Part shown: piece after piece, positions 1-8,388 of the stretch
Numbering within the stretch: position 1 is the first letter of the stretch
Layout of the letters: each line of letters begins with the position of its first letter
Source of the DNA: an uncultured Agathobacter sp.
GTDB taxonomy: Bacteria > Bacillota > Clostridia > Lachnospirales > Lachnospiraceae
Direction: 5' to 3'
DNA length: 64,000 nt
NCBI GenBank assembly: GCA_934358675.1
Contig: CAKRKX010000002.1
Location: forward strand, 23,841-87,840
The notes under the pieces: model-generated
What the model saw: only the letters and a program-made list of their open reading frames with translations
What the model was told of the DNA's origin: nothing
The model's database searches: none
Position numbers and translations under genes: made by a program

Positions 1-1
1 A

Positions 2-1294
2 TACAAGACAAAGAAAGAGAAATTTAAAGCCGTTGTAGATGAAGTTAAGAAAGCACACGAGAAGGGGCAGCCAGTTCTCGTTGGTACGATCACCATCGAG
101 ACTTCCGAGTTGATCAGCGGCATGTTGAAACGCGAAGGAATCCCGCATACGGTATTGAACGCGAAGTTCCATGAGCTTGAGGCTGAGATCGTTGCACAGG
201 CAGGACAGCACGGTGCCGTAACGATCGCCACCAACATGGCAGGTCGAGGAACCGATATCAAGCTTGATGATGATGCCAAGGCTGCCGGCGGTCTGAAGAT
301 CATCGGTACCGAGCGTCATGAGTCCCGCCGTATTGATAACCAGCTGCGTGGACGTTCCGGTCGTCAGGGAGATCCGGGTGAATCCCAGTTCTTCATCTCT
401 CTGGAGGACGATCTGATGCGTCTGTTCGGATCCGAGAGACTGATGTCCGTATTTAATGCATTAGGTGTGCCGGAAGGCGAGCAGATCCAGCATAAGATGC
501 TGACATCTGCAATCGAAAAGGCGCAGGAGAAGATCGAGTACAACAACTATGGAATTCGTAAGAATCTGTTAGAGTACGATCAGGTTAATAACGATCAGAG
601 AGAGATCATCTACTCTGAGCGTCGCAGCGTATTAAATGGAGACAGCATGCGTGATGCCATCTTCAAGATGATTCAGGATCAGGTTGAGAAAGCGGTTGAT
701 ACCTGCATTTCCAACGAGATTCCTCGCGAAGAGTGGGATCTGAATGAGTTGAATGAGCTGATCCTTCCAATCATTCCGCTTGAGCCGATCACTGAGGAGA
801 GCATTTCCGATGTGAAGAATATGAAGGAACTCAAGCAGCACTTGAAGGAGAAGGCGGTACTTCTCTATGAGGCGAAGGAGACAGAGTTCCCTGAGATCGA
901 ACAGTTCCGTGAGCTGGAGCGTGTCGTTCTTCTGAAAGTCATTGACCGCAAGTGGATGGATCATATCGATGATATGGATCAGCTGCGTCAGGGTATCGGA
1001 CTTCAGGCATACGGACAGAGAGATCCGCTTGTTGAGTACAAGATGGCAGGCTTTGATATGTTCGATGAGATGATCTCCGCAATTCAGGAAGATACGATTC
1101 GTCTTCTGTATCATGTTCAGGTTGAGCAGAAGGTGGAGAGAGAGCAGGTTGCCAAGGTTACCGGAACCAATAAGGATGACACCGCACAGAACGCACCGAA
1201 AAAGCGCGAGCATGCGAAGGTTTATCCGAACGATCCGTGTCCATGCGGAAGCGGCAAGAAGTATAAACAGTGCTGCGGACGTAAAACAGTATAG
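2..1294 (+). CDS. secA: Preprotein translocase ATPase SecA (C-terminal part, 5' end outside window)
   Basis: SecA is the ATPase motor that drives unfolded preproteins through the SecYEG channel. The reading frame is open from base 2, so the gene begins before the window and only the last ~430 residues are present. Visible are the second nucleotide-binding fold ([12 protein letters not shown], then the helicase-like run [20 protein letters not shown]), the helical scaffold and wing region ([20 protein letters not shown]), and the C-terminal zinc-binding SEC-C motif [15 protein letters not shown] that contacts SecB/phospholipid in relatives. The gene ends at TAG and is followed by a stem-loop terminator. 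The family assignment is certain; which SecA paralogue it is (SecA1 versus SecA2) cannot be proven from the fragment, but the SEC-C tail favours the housekeeping SecA1. Confidence 0.97.
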   Translation, partial: YKTKKEKFKAVVDEVKKAHEKGQPVLVGTITIETSELISGMLKREGIPHTVLNAKFHELEAEIVAQAGQHGAVTIATNMAGRGTDIKLDDDAKAAGGLKIIGTERHESRRIDNQLRGRSGRQGDPGESQFFISLEDDLMRLFGSERLMSVFNALGVPEGEQIQHKMLTSAIEKAQEKIEYNNYGIRKNLLEYDQVNNDQREIIYSERRSVLNGDSMRDAIFKMIQDQVEKAVDTCISNEIPREEWDLNELNELILPIIPLEPITEESISDVKNMKELKQHLKEKAVLLYEAKETEFPEIEQFRELERVVLLKVIDRKWMDHIDDMDQLRQGIGLQAYGQRDPLVEYKMAGFDMFDEMISAIQEDTIRLLYHVQVEQKVEREQVAKVTGTNKDDTAQNAPKKREHAKVYPNDPCPCGSGKKYKQCCGRKTV

Positions 1295-1329
1295 TTTGTG
1301 ATGATGTAATTGCATAAAGTAAGAAGAAG

Positions 1330-1376
1330 AAAGGATCGATGCGGCTCCGGATAAGAGCATACGTCGGTCCTTTTTG
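1330..1376 (+). terminator. Stem-loop terminator after secA
   Basis: AAAGGATCGATGC at 1330-1342 pairs, with G-U pairs and a small bulge, with GCAT...TCGGTCCTTT at 1357-1373. A run of T follows. It lies about 35 bases after the secA stop. Confidence 0.7.
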
Positions 1377-1427
1377 ATGTTATAGGAATAGATATGCAAT
1401 TTCCGTGCAAAAAAGTGCAAAAATTAC

Positions 1428-1456
1428 TTTTCATACATCAAATTTATGTGTATGAT
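1428..1456 (+). promoter_or_regulatory. Sigma-A type promoter for the antiporter gene
   Basis: TTTTCA at 1428-1433, a 17-base spacer, then TATGAT at 1451-1456. It sits between the secA terminator and the antiporter gene. The -10 is good and the -35 is weak. Confidence 0.5.
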
Positions 1457-1504
1457 GAAAGAAGTGTTATATAGTGAAACAAATGAGAGAGGATGGTTTT
1501 GAAA

Positions 1505-3034
1505 ATGGATGCGTCAATGTTTATCGGTACATGGTGGTCACTGGTACCACCGCTTCTTGCAATCATACTTGCACTTGTGACGAAGGAAGTGTACAGTTCC
1601 CTTTTTATCGGAGTCGCAGTGGGTGCGCTGCTTTATACGGGATTTCATCCGTGGAATGCGTTTACCGCATTGTTTGATATCATGAAAAGCAGTATGAATT
1701 TAAATATTCTTATTTTTGATGTGCTGCTTGGAATGATCATTGTGCTTATGTCAAGGTCCGGCGGTTCGGCCGCATACGGTAAGTGGGCCGGAGATAAGAT
1801 TAAGTCGAAAAAGAGTGCGATGCTTGCAACAACAGGACTTGGAATTTTGATCTTTGTGGATGATTATTTTAACTGTCTGACGGTCGGCTCGGTTATGCGA
1901 CCGGTTACGGACCGTTACAAGGTATCCCGTGCAAAGCTGGCATATATTATCGATGCGACTGCGGCGCCGGTGTGCATTATCGCACCGATTTCCAGCTGGG
2001 CTGCGGCTGTCAATTCCTATGTGCCGGAGGATGCCGGAATCTCGGGATTCCAGTTGTTCCTGCGCACGATTCCGTACAACTTATATGCTATTTTAACTTT
2101 GGTCATGGTGTTCTATGTGATCGTGGCGAATTTTGATTTCGGTTTAATGAAGAAGCATGAGGATAATGCGGCAAAAGGCGATCTCTTTACCTCCGGAGGA
2201 GAAGAGTTTGAGCAGATAAAAGAGGAAGAAGTTTCCTCAAAAGGCAAGGTGATTGACCTTGTTCTTCCGGTTGCGGTACTGATCGTATCGGCGATCGGTG
2301 CAATGATCTACACCGGCTATCTGGATGGTGCCGACAATATTGTCAGTGCGTTTGCAGGATGTGATGCCGAGACGAGTCTGATCTTCGCAACGATGGTTAC
2401 GGTTTTTGTTACTTTATTCTTATATCTGCCTCGTAAGGTAATTACGTTCAAGGATTTTATGGGCAGTTTCGTAGAGGGCTTTAAGCTGATGATCCCGGCG
2501 ATCGGAATACTGATCTTTGCCTGGACGTTAAAAGGCATGGGTGATGCTTTGGAAATCGGCACATTTGTTGAGAATGCAGTCGGAGCAAGCGCTTCGGCAA
2601 GTTTGCTGCTTCCGGCAATCCTGTTCCTTGTAGCGATATTCCTTGCTTTTTCGACTGGAACAAGCTGGGGAACGTTTGCAATCCTTGTACCGATCGCGAC
2701 AGCAATGTTCCCTGGAACAGACAAGCTTGAGATGATGATCATCTCCGTATCGGCAGTTCTTGCAGGAGCGGTATGCGGCGATCATGTATCTCCGATTTCT
2801 GATACGACGGTTATGTCTTCTGCAGGAGCGCAGAGTAACCATATCAACCATGTGACGACACAGATGCAGTACGCGGCAGTGGTTGCGATCGTTTGTTTTG
2901 TCGGCTATATTATCGCTGGTGTGTCACAGAGCTGGTGGATCGCGCTGGGCAGCAGTCTTGTGATCCTGCTTGTTGTGCTGACCGTGATGAAGCGCATGTT
3001 TGCTGCACGTGAGAAAAAGCGTGTGGCTGCGTAA
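1505..3034 (+). CDS. NhaC-family Na+/H+ antiporter
   Basis: A polytopic membrane protein of about 509 residues in the Na_H_antiporter (NhaC-like) family, which usually exchanges Na+ for H+; some members carry organic acids or amino acids, so the substrate is inferred only. About a dozen hydrophobic segments are evident. Family hallmarks include TKEVYSSLFIG near the N-terminus, an acidic FVDDYFNCLTVGSVMRP stretch in the middle, and GTSWGTFAI and CGDHVSPISDTTV later in the chain. Start choice: the Shine-Dalgarno-like GAGAGG abuts the upstream ATG at 1493, so ATG 1505 (or TTG 1499) is more reasonable; the protein then begins MDASMFIGTWWSL, as relatives do. It appears to be a single-gene unit with its own promoter. 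Confidence 0.88.
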   Translation: MDASMFIGTWWSLVPPLLAIILALVTKEVYSSLFIGVAVGALLYTGFHPWNAFTALFDIMKSSMNLNILIFDVLLGMIIVLMSRSGGSAAYGKWAGDKIKSKKSAMLATTGLGILIFVDDYFNCLTVGSVMRPVTDRYKVSRAKLAYIIDATAAPVCIIAPISSWAAAVNSYVPEDAGISGFQLFLRTIPYNLYAILTLVMVFYVIVANFDFGLMKKHEDNAAKGDLFTSGGEEFEQIKEEEVSSKGKVIDLVLPVAVLIVSAIGAMIYTGYLDGADNIVSAFAGCDAETSLIFATMVTVFVTLFLYLPRKVITFKDFMGSFVEGFKLMIPAIGILIFAWTLKGMGDALEIGTFVENAVGASASASLLLPAILFLVAIFLAFSTGTSWGTFAILVPIATAMFPGTDKLEMMIISVSAVLAGAVCGDHVSPISDTTVMSSAGAQSNHINHVTTQMQYAAVVAIVCFVGYIIAGVSQSWWIALGSSLVILLVVLTVMKRMFAAREKKRVAA

Positions 3035-3149
3035 TCCTATAGTGATAAAATGCAGAATCAAAAATGATGTGTTAAAGCTGTGAATGATGAAAGTTTGCAT
3101 GTGGCAGTGATGCAAGCGCGGCAGTGGTATATTTTGGAGAAAAAACAAC

Positions 3150-3758
3150 ATGCATAAAATAATAGACGTACCATATATCGATCAGAGTGTCGCGTACCCG
3201 ACCGGATGCGAGAGTGTGTCGGCAACGATGCTTCTGCAATATCTTGGATATGAGATCACGGTGGATGAATTTATCCGCGACTATGTTCCGTGTGTGCCGA
3301 TGCAGGAGCGGGATGGACAGTTGTACGGACCGGATCCGCGCAAGGCTTTTTGCGGAAGTCCGTACGATGCGGATTCGTTCGGATGCTATGCGCCGGTGAT
3401 CTGTGAGGCGCTGCAGAAAGCGCTTGGGGATAAGTATACGGTTGTCGATGAGACCGGCACATCGATGCAGGAGCTGATCGAACGCTATATTGACCGGGAT
3501 ATGCCGGTCGTGTTCTGGGCGTGCATCGATATGAAGAAAGAGATCATCGGACCGCAGTGGAAGCTTTTCGACAGTGGCGAGATTTTCACATGGCGGTCGA
3601 ACGAGCATTGTATGCTGCTCGTCGGATATGATGAGGAAGGATATTACTTTAATGATCCGTACGATAATCACGGATTGATCCGTTATCCGAAGGATTTGGT
3701 TGAAAAGCGGCATAAGGCACAGTATGAGATGGCTTGTGGTATGAGGGACCGCTTGTAG
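3150..3758 (+). CDS. C39-like papain-fold peptidase domain protein
   Basis: A 202-residue protein matching the peptidase C39_2 / YvpB-like family of papain-fold cysteine hydrolases. The expected catalytic positions are visible: Cys in PTGCESVSATML (about residue 20), His in SNEHCMLLVGYD, and Asp/Asn in YFNDPYDN. It has no signal peptide or membrane segment, so it is probably cytoplasmic or exported by another route. In bacteriocin exporters the C39 domain removes leader peptides, but no ABC transporter or small leader-peptide gene is adjacent, so the substrate is unknown. A TGGAG ribosome binding site lies upstream of ATG 3150. A strong terminator follows, and the next gene is convergent. Confidence 0.8.
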   Translation: MHKIIDVPYIDQSVAYPTGCESVSATMLLQYLGYEITVDEFIRDYVPCVPMQERDGQLYGPDPRKAFCGSPYDADSFGCYAPVICEALQKALGDKYTVVDETGTSMQELIERYIDRDMPVVFWACIDMKKEIIGPQWKLFDSGEIFTWRSNEHCMLLVGYDEEGYYFNDPYDNHGLIRYPKDLVEKRHKAQYEMACGMRDRL

Positions 3759-3796
3759 GCGATAAAAACATATATCCGTTTCGTAAATAAATTTGT

Positions 3797-3823
3797 GGGG
3801 CAGCGCAGGCTGCCCCTTATTTT
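3797..3823. terminator. Terminator between convergent genes
   Basis: GGGGCAGC (3797-3804), loop GCAG, GCTGCCCC (3809-3816), then TTATTTT. The 8-bp perfect GC-rich stem lies between the C39-like gene and the convergent DUF11 gene and could serve both. Confidence 0.85.
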
Positions 3824-4673
3824 AGATAGTTCCGGAAATCGTGAGGGTGGTGACTCCCGGATCGGTGCTGATCGTACCGGTTGCCGGATCTGTGATAAAG
3901 GTTGCGGCCGGCACGGTGATACGTCCGGCGACCGTTGCAAATTCGCCGGTTGTTTCATCGTAGGTATAGTCGGTATTCAGTACAAGCGCTGTGCCGTTCA
4001 GCGTTGCAGTCAGGTTGGACAGGCGAGGCGTGAAAGTATCAGTGACAACAATTCCGGCTGCGGCATCGGCAGCAGTATTACCGGAGTTCTGAATCTGGAA
4101 TGTGTAGGTCAGGGTTCCGTTTTCAGTAACCGGGACCGGGCTGACTGACTTGGTGATTGCAAGAATTGGAGCGGCGACAACACCGACGGTTTCTTCTGCG
4201 GTGATGGCAGTGATTCCTCCGCCCTCCGCAGTGACGATATTTGTGATTGCTGATTCACTTTGCAGAGGCGCAAACGCATTTGTCTGTGTTTCATAGGCAA
4301 TGATCGCATTGCCTCCGGCAGGAACATTGATTCCTGTAATGGAGAGCGGCGGTCCTGCGGTAACGGTTGGTGTGGTCTGCAAAACTCCATTTACATAATA
4401 TTTTACAGAGCCAGCAAGATAGTTAAGAGGAGTCAGCGTGGCTGTCCCGGAAGCGTAAGCTCCAAGGTTGTCGGTCAGAGTAAGACCGTTTATCGGGAGT
4501 GTGCCTGAATTCAGAATGCTGATGACATAGGTGATAGGTCCGTTTGGATCATATTGGTCCCGTACAGCAGTCTTGGTCATGGAAAGTACTTCAAGAATTT
4601 CTCCTACAGCAATGTTTGAATTTGTTACGGAATTGCCGTAACGCAATTGAGCCTGATTTGTAAATCTTGGCAT
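3822..4673 (-). CDS. DUF11 repeat protein, unknown surface-type role
   Basis: A 283-residue protein with two DUF11-type beta-sandwich modules (roughly residues 28-130 and 165-260). Typical phrases are MTKTAVRDQYDPNGPITYVI and ITKSVSPVPVTENGTLTYTF, each followed by 'isGNT'-like and TDT(F) strands. DUF11 is found in repetitive surface and exported proteins, but this copy has no signal peptide, sortase motif or membrane anchor. It starts MPRFTNQAQLRYGNS, as similar stand-alone clostridial DUF11 proteins do. The composition is rich in Thr, Ala, Val and Asn, with no Cys and few charged residues. The ribosome binding site is AGGAGG, 7 bases from the ATG. It is divergent from the deacetylase gene and has an inverted repeat in the shared upstream region. 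Function unknown. Confidence 0.8.
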   Translation of the reverse strand: MPRFTNQAQLRYGNSVTNSNIAVGEILEVLSMTKTAVRDQYDPNGPITYVISILNSGTLPINGLTLTDNLGAYASGTATLTPLNYLAGSVKYYVNGVLQTTPTVTAGPPLSITGINVPAGGNAIIAYETQTNAFAPLQSESAITNIVTAEGGGITAITAEETVGVVAAPILAITKSVSPVPVTENGTLTYTFQIQNSGNTAADAAAGIVVTDTFTPRLSNLTATLNGTALVLNTDYTYDETTGEFATVAGRITVPAATFITDPATGTISTDPGVTTLTISGTI

Positions 4674-4721
4674 AATTTTTTCCTCCTTTTCATATATGCG
4701 GGTACACTATAAGATATGCAT

Positions 4722-4750
4722 GAAATTTCTTAAGTGATATTAAGAAATTC
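4722..4750. promoter_or_regulatory. Inverted repeat between divergent genes, operator candidate
   Basis: GAAATTTCTTAA (4722-4733), spacer GTGATA, TTAAGAAATTC (4740-4750): an 11-bp inverted repeat with one bulged A. It lies in the intergenic region shared by the divergent DUF11 and deacetylase genes, where a regulator could act on both. Only the symmetry is observed; the role is inferred. Confidence 0.4.
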
Positions 4751-4800
4751 TTTAACAAAACTTGATGGTATTCCGGGAGCGTTTCTTGTATGATGAACAT

Positions 4801-4863
4801 AGATGGTTAGAGGAAAACCACCGAACCATCTGACCGACAGAAGATAAGTATCATTTCGGTCAG
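4801..4863 (+). other. Two adjacent stem-loops in the deacetylase leader
   Basis: AGATGGTT (4801-4808) pairs with AACCATCT (4824-4831). CTGACCGA (4830-4837) pairs with TCGGTCAG (4856-4863). The arms of the two hairpins share two bases, so they may compete. They lie 30-90 bases before the ATG at 4894. No known riboswitch was recognised. Confidence 0.45.
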
Positions 4864-4893
4864 GCAAAACAGAGGTGGAACAGGGGGATACGT

Positions 4894-6057
4894 ATGAGAA
4901 AAATCATGCAGGGATTGGTTATGGTATTGGTATTGACACTGATCAGTCCGCTTGAAACGGTCAGCAGTGCGGCTTCGGAGACGGTCCGTGCTGCCGAAGC
5001 GGGAGGAGAGAATCACACAGATCCGGTGATTCCGGATATCGAAGATTCCAATCGTGAAAATACGGACACAGAAATGCCGGATAACGAGAATCAGGACGCG
5101 GATGAGCCGGATACAGAGGAACCACAGCCGGTATTGCAGGGACTGATTCGTGATGAGGACGGTAATTTGTTTTACTATAAGGATGGCGTTAAACTTAAAA
5201 ATACATGGAAGACCGTAAATGGAAGTAAGTATTATTTCGGCAAAAGCGGGAAAGCCTATGTGGGAAAACGAAAAGTCGGCAAGGCAACCTATTATTTTGC
5301 AGACAACGGAAAACGCAAGACCGGTTGGCGCATGATCAATGGAAAAAAATATTATTTCTCTCCGAAAAGCGGTAAAATGATAACCGGAAAGAAAACCATT
5401 TCCCATTATTTATGTTATTTCAGCGAAAAAGGCGTTTTGACACGTAAGATTGATAAAAATAAGAAAATGGTGGCTTTGACCTATGATGACGGACCATCCA
5501 TCTACACGCCGGGTGTTTTAAAGACATTGCAGGAAAATAATGCGGTGGCAACGTTTTTTGTGGTCGGAAACCGTGTGCCGACGTATTCTGATACGGTAAA
5601 GAAAGCGTATGATATGGGATGCGAGATCGGAAACCATACTTATGAACATAAATGTCTGACAACGATCAGTGAGTCGGAGGTTAAGCGGCAGGTCAGCAAA
5701 ACCAATGAAAATGTAAAGAAAGTGACGGGACAGGCGCCGGTGATCATGCGTCCGACCGGTGGGGCGACCAACACGAACGTTAAGCAGTGGGTGGGAATAC
5801 CGTCGATCATCTGGTCGATCGATACACTTGACTGGAAAACGCGCAACGCGGACAGCACGAAGCGGGCGGTGCTCGATCATGTGAAGGACGGCGATATTGT
5901 GCTGATGCATGACCTCTACAGTGCTACGGCGAGCGCATCGGAGACGATCATTCCGGAACTCGTGAAGAGAGGATATCAGCTTGTGACCGTCAGTGAGCTC
6001 GCAGAGTGCAGAGGCGGTATGCAGGAGACGGGAGCGTATTACAGTTTCAGAAAGTAA
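4894..6057 (+). CDS. Secreted polysaccharide deacetylase with cell-wall-binding-type repeats
   Basis: A 387-residue exported protein. The N-terminal ~30 residues form a signal peptide (MRKIMQGLVMVLVLTLISP...). An acidic, Pro/Glu/Asp-rich linker follows (about residues 35-85). Next come three or four choline-binding-like aromatic repeats (KYYFGKSGKAYVGKRK, TYYFADNGKRKTGW, KYYFSPKSGKM), then a NodB/CE4 catalytic domain from about residue 190. CE4 motifs are present: ALTYDDGPS (general base Asp and metal Asp), GNHTYEH (metal-binding His-x3-His), RPTGGATN, and LMHD near the end. CE4 enzymes remove N-acetyl groups from peptidoglycan or other polysaccharides. The wall repeats suggest that it acts on the cell's own envelope; the exact substrate is inferred. 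It is probably monocistronic, with a terminator directly after. Confidence 0.9.
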   Translation: MRKIMQGLVMVLVLTLISPLETVSSAASETVRAAEAGGENHTDPVIPDIEDSNRENTDTEMPDNENQDADEPDTEEPQPVLQGLIRDEDGNLFYYKDGVKLKNTWKTVNGSKYYFGKSGKAYVGKRKVGKATYYFADNGKRKTGWRMINGKKYYFSPKSGKMITGKKTISHYLCYFSEKGVLTRKIDKNKKMVALTYDDGPSIYTPGVLKTLQENNAVATFFVVGNRVPTYSDTVKKAYDMGCEIGNHTYEHKCLTTISESEVKRQVSKTNENVKKVTGQAPVIMRPTGGATNTNVKQWVGIPSIIWSIDTLDWKTRNADSTKRAVLDHVKDGDIVLMHDLYSATASASETIIPELVKRGYQLVTVSELAECRGGMQETGAYYSFRK

Positions 6058-6064
6058 AAATGAG

Positions 6065-6103
6065 GTACAGAACAAAAGTTCGATTTTGTTCTGTACTTTT
6101 TTT
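6065..6103 (+). terminator. Strong terminator after the deacetylase gene
   Basis: A perfect 13-bp stem GTACAGAACAAAA (6065-6077) / TTTTGTTCTGTAC (6084-6096), loop GTTCGA, then seven T. A LexA-type box is embedded in the left arm and loop. Confidence 0.9.
6070..6081. promoter_or_regulatory. LexA (DinR)-type SOS box upstream of uvrB
   Basis: GAACAAAAGTTC matches the Gram-positive LexA/DinR core GAAC-N4-GTTC exactly and is flanked by CA and GA. It ends 33 bases before the uvrB -10 and is partly embedded in the hairpin terminating the previous gene. SOS control of uvrB in Bacillota is established; binding here is inferred from the match. Confidence 0.65.
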
Positions 6104-6120
6104 ATATAGTTTGCTATAAT
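6092..6120 (+). promoter_or_regulatory. Extended -10 promoter for uvrB
   Basis: TGCTATAAT (6112-6120) is an extended -10 element with a perfect TATAAT at 6115-6120. The -35 position (TGTACT, 6092-6097, 17-base spacing) is weak, as is usual for extended -10 promoters, and it overlaps the end of the preceding terminator. Confidence 0.6.
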
Positions 6121-6197
6121 CAAGAAATCAAGTGAGTAGATCAGAACATAATTACACAGATTAGATAGATACAGGATTCTTGTATAGGAGAGTACAG

Positions 6198-8180
6198 ATG
6201 GATCATTTTAAGCTGGTATCCAAATATAAGCCGACCGGCGACCAGCCGCAGGCAATCGAACAATTGGTAAAAGGATTTCAGGAAGGCAATCAGTTCGAGA
6301 CACTTCTCGGAGTGACCGGTTCCGGTAAGACATTTACGATGGCAAATGTCATTCAGGCACTGAATAAGCCGACTCTGATCATTTCGCATAATAAAACACT
6401 TGCCGGGCAGTTGTACGGAGAGATGAAAGAATTTTTCCCGGAAAATGCGGTAGAATACTTTGTATCCTACTACGACTATTATCAGCCGGAGGCTTATGTG
6501 CCACAGTCGGATACTTATATTGCGAAGGATTCGGCGGTCAATGATGAGATTGATAAGCTGCGGCTTTCGGCGACGGCGGCTTTGGCGGAGCGCAAGGATG
6601 TGATCATTGTGGCATCCGTTTCCTGCATATACGGAATCGGTAGCCCGGATGATTATATGAATATGATGGTTTCACTGCGACCGGGCATGGAGATTGACCG
6701 TGATGATGTGATCAAGGGGCTCATTGATATGCAGTATACGCGCAATGAGATGGATTTTAAGCGAGGAACGTTCCGTGTACACGGAGACGTCCTTGAGATT
6801 TTCCCGGCATACAATACGGATACGGCGATCCGTGTGGAATTCTTCGGCGATGAAATCGACCGTATTACGGAAGTGGACGTGCTGACAGGAGAAATCAAGA
6901 GTATCGTCAAGCATGCAGCAGTCTTTCCGGCTTCCCATTATGTTGTGCCGCAGGAGAAGATGAACGCGGCGTGTGACCGCATCGAGGCGGAACTTGAGGA
7001 GCGCGTAAAGTATTTTAAGAGTGAAGATAAATTATTGGAAGCGCAGCGTATCGCGGAGCGCACCAATTTTGACATAGAGATGATGAAGGAGACGGGATTC
7101 TGCAGCGGTATCGAGAATTACTCGAGACACCTTGCCGGACGTGCGGAGGGAGAGATGCCGGAGACACTGATCGACTATTTCCCGGATGACTTTCTGATCA
7201 TTGTGGATGAGTCACATATTTCGATTCCGCAGATTCGTGGAATGTATGCGGGAGACCGTTCACGGAAAACAACACTGGTGGATTACGGCTTTCGTCTGCC
7301 GTCCGCTTTGGACAACCGACCGCTCAATTTTGAAGAATTTGAGAGCAAGATTGATCAGATGCTTTTTGTTTCTGCTACACCGAATGTGTATGAGCAGGAG
7401 CATGAACTGATGCGCGTGGAGCAGATTATCCGACCGACGGGACTTCTTGATCCGGAGATTTCGGTCCGACCGGTTGAGGGACAGATTGATGATCTCATCG
7501 GTGAAGTAAATAAGGAGACGGCAAACCACCATAAAGTATTGATTACGACACTGACGAAGCGCATGGCGGAAGATCTGACACAGTATATGAGTGAGATTGG
7601 CATCCGTGTGAAGTATCTGCATTCTGATATCGATACATTGGAGCGTGCGGAGATTATTCGTGATCTGCGACTGGATGTATTTGATGTGCTGGTTGGTATC
7701 AATCTGCTGCGAGAGGGTCTTGATATTCCGGAGATCACACTTGTCGCAATTCTGGATGCGGATAAGGAAGGCTTCCTTCGTTCCGAAACCTCGTTGATTC
7801 AGACAATCGGACGAGCCGCACGTAACAGTGAGGGACATGTTATTATGTATGCGGATAAGATTACGGACTCGATGCGTGTTGCCATCGATGAGACGGAGCG
7901 GCGCCGCAAGATCCAGCAGGAATACAATGAGGAACATGGAATTACACCGACGACGATCCAGAAGTCGGTGCGCGATCTGATCGCGATCTCGAAGAAGGTT
8001 GCGGCGGAGGAGATGGAATTTACGAAAGATCCGGAGTCCATGAGCCGCAAGGAACTCGAGAAGCTGATCGCCGACATTCAGAAGAAGATGCAGAAAGCCG
8101 CAACGGAACTCAATTTCGAGGCGGCGGCAGAATACAGAGACAAGATGATCACGCTCAAGAACATGTTGCGTGATCTATAA
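6198..8180 (+). CDS. uvrB: Excinuclease ABC subunit UvrB
   Basis: UvrB, 660 residues, is the damage-verification helicase of nucleotide excision repair; it receives lesions from UvrA and then recruits UvrC. Visible features are Walker [10 protein letters not shown] near residue 40, the beta-hairpin region [12 protein letters not shown] that clamps one DNA strand, DESHISIPQ (motif II), the C-terminal helicase motifs LREGLDIPE and IGRAARN, and the UVR domain at the end (residues ~620-655) that contacts UvrC. Start: ATG 6198 is 8 bases after AGGAG and gives the usual N-terminus [18 protein letters not shown]; an in-frame ATG at 6180 lies before that ribosome binding site and is less likely. uvrA follows after 208 bases without an obvious terminator, so a uvrBA transcript is plausible. 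Confidence 0.98.
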   Translation: MDHFKLVSKYKPTGDQPQAIEQLVKGFQEGNQFETLLGVTGSGKTFTMANVIQALNKPTLIISHNKTLAGQLYGEMKEFFPENAVEYFVSYYDYYQPEAYVPQSDTYIAKDSAVNDEIDKLRLSATAALAERKDVIIVASVSCIYGIGSPDDYMNMMVSLRPGMEIDRDDVIKGLIDMQYTRNEMDFKRGTFRVHGDVLEIFPAYNTDTAIRVEFFGDEIDRITEVDVLTGEIKSIVKHAAVFPASHYVVPQEKMNAACDRIEAELEERVKYFKSEDKLLEAQRIAERTNFDIEMMKETGFCSGIENYSRHLAGRAEGEMPETLIDYFPDDFLIIVDESHISIPQIRGMYAGDRSRKTTLVDYGFRLPSALDNRPLNFEEFESKIDQMLFVSATPNVYEQEHELMRVEQIIRPTGLLDPEISVRPVEGQIDDLIGEVNKETANHHKVLITTLTKRMAEDLTQYMSEIGIRVKYLHSDIDTLERAEIIRDLRLDVFDVLVGINLLREGLDIPEITLVAILDADKEGFLRSETSLIQTIGRAARNSEGHVIMYADKITDSMRVAIDETERRRKIQQEYNEEHGITPTTIQKSVRDLIAISKKVAAEEMEFTKDPESMSRKELEKLIADIQKKMQKAATELNFEAAAEYRDKMITLKNMLRDL

Positions 8181-8260
8181 GAGCAACTATTCAGGTTAAA
8201 TCATAAACAGATACAAAATCGTTGTGCTTGCACATAAAAGCGTATATCTGGTCTATGTTT

Positions 8261-8320
8261 GCAACTCTGAATAGAGTTGCCGCCACGCAACATAAGCAAA
8301 ATAGGGAGCAACAAAGTTGC
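8261..8320 (+). other. Two short hairpins in the uvrB-uvrA gap
   Basis: GCAACTCT (8261-8268), GAAT, AGAGTTGC (8273-8280) is a perfect 8-bp stem. GCAAC (8308-8312), AAA, GTTGC (8316-8320) is a 5-bp stem using the same end sequence. Neither has a T tail, so they are not obvious terminators. No LexA-type box was found in this gap. Confidence 0.4.
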
Positions 8321-8388
8321 GACAGGTATCAGAGATGCCTGATTTTGCGTATGATGCGGGTGGATTCGCAGAGGAAAGGAACAAGAAA

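Noticed and set aside
632-1420. 262-codon minus-strand open frame over the secA end
   Set aside because: Antisense to the SecA C-terminus with no ribosome binding site or motif.
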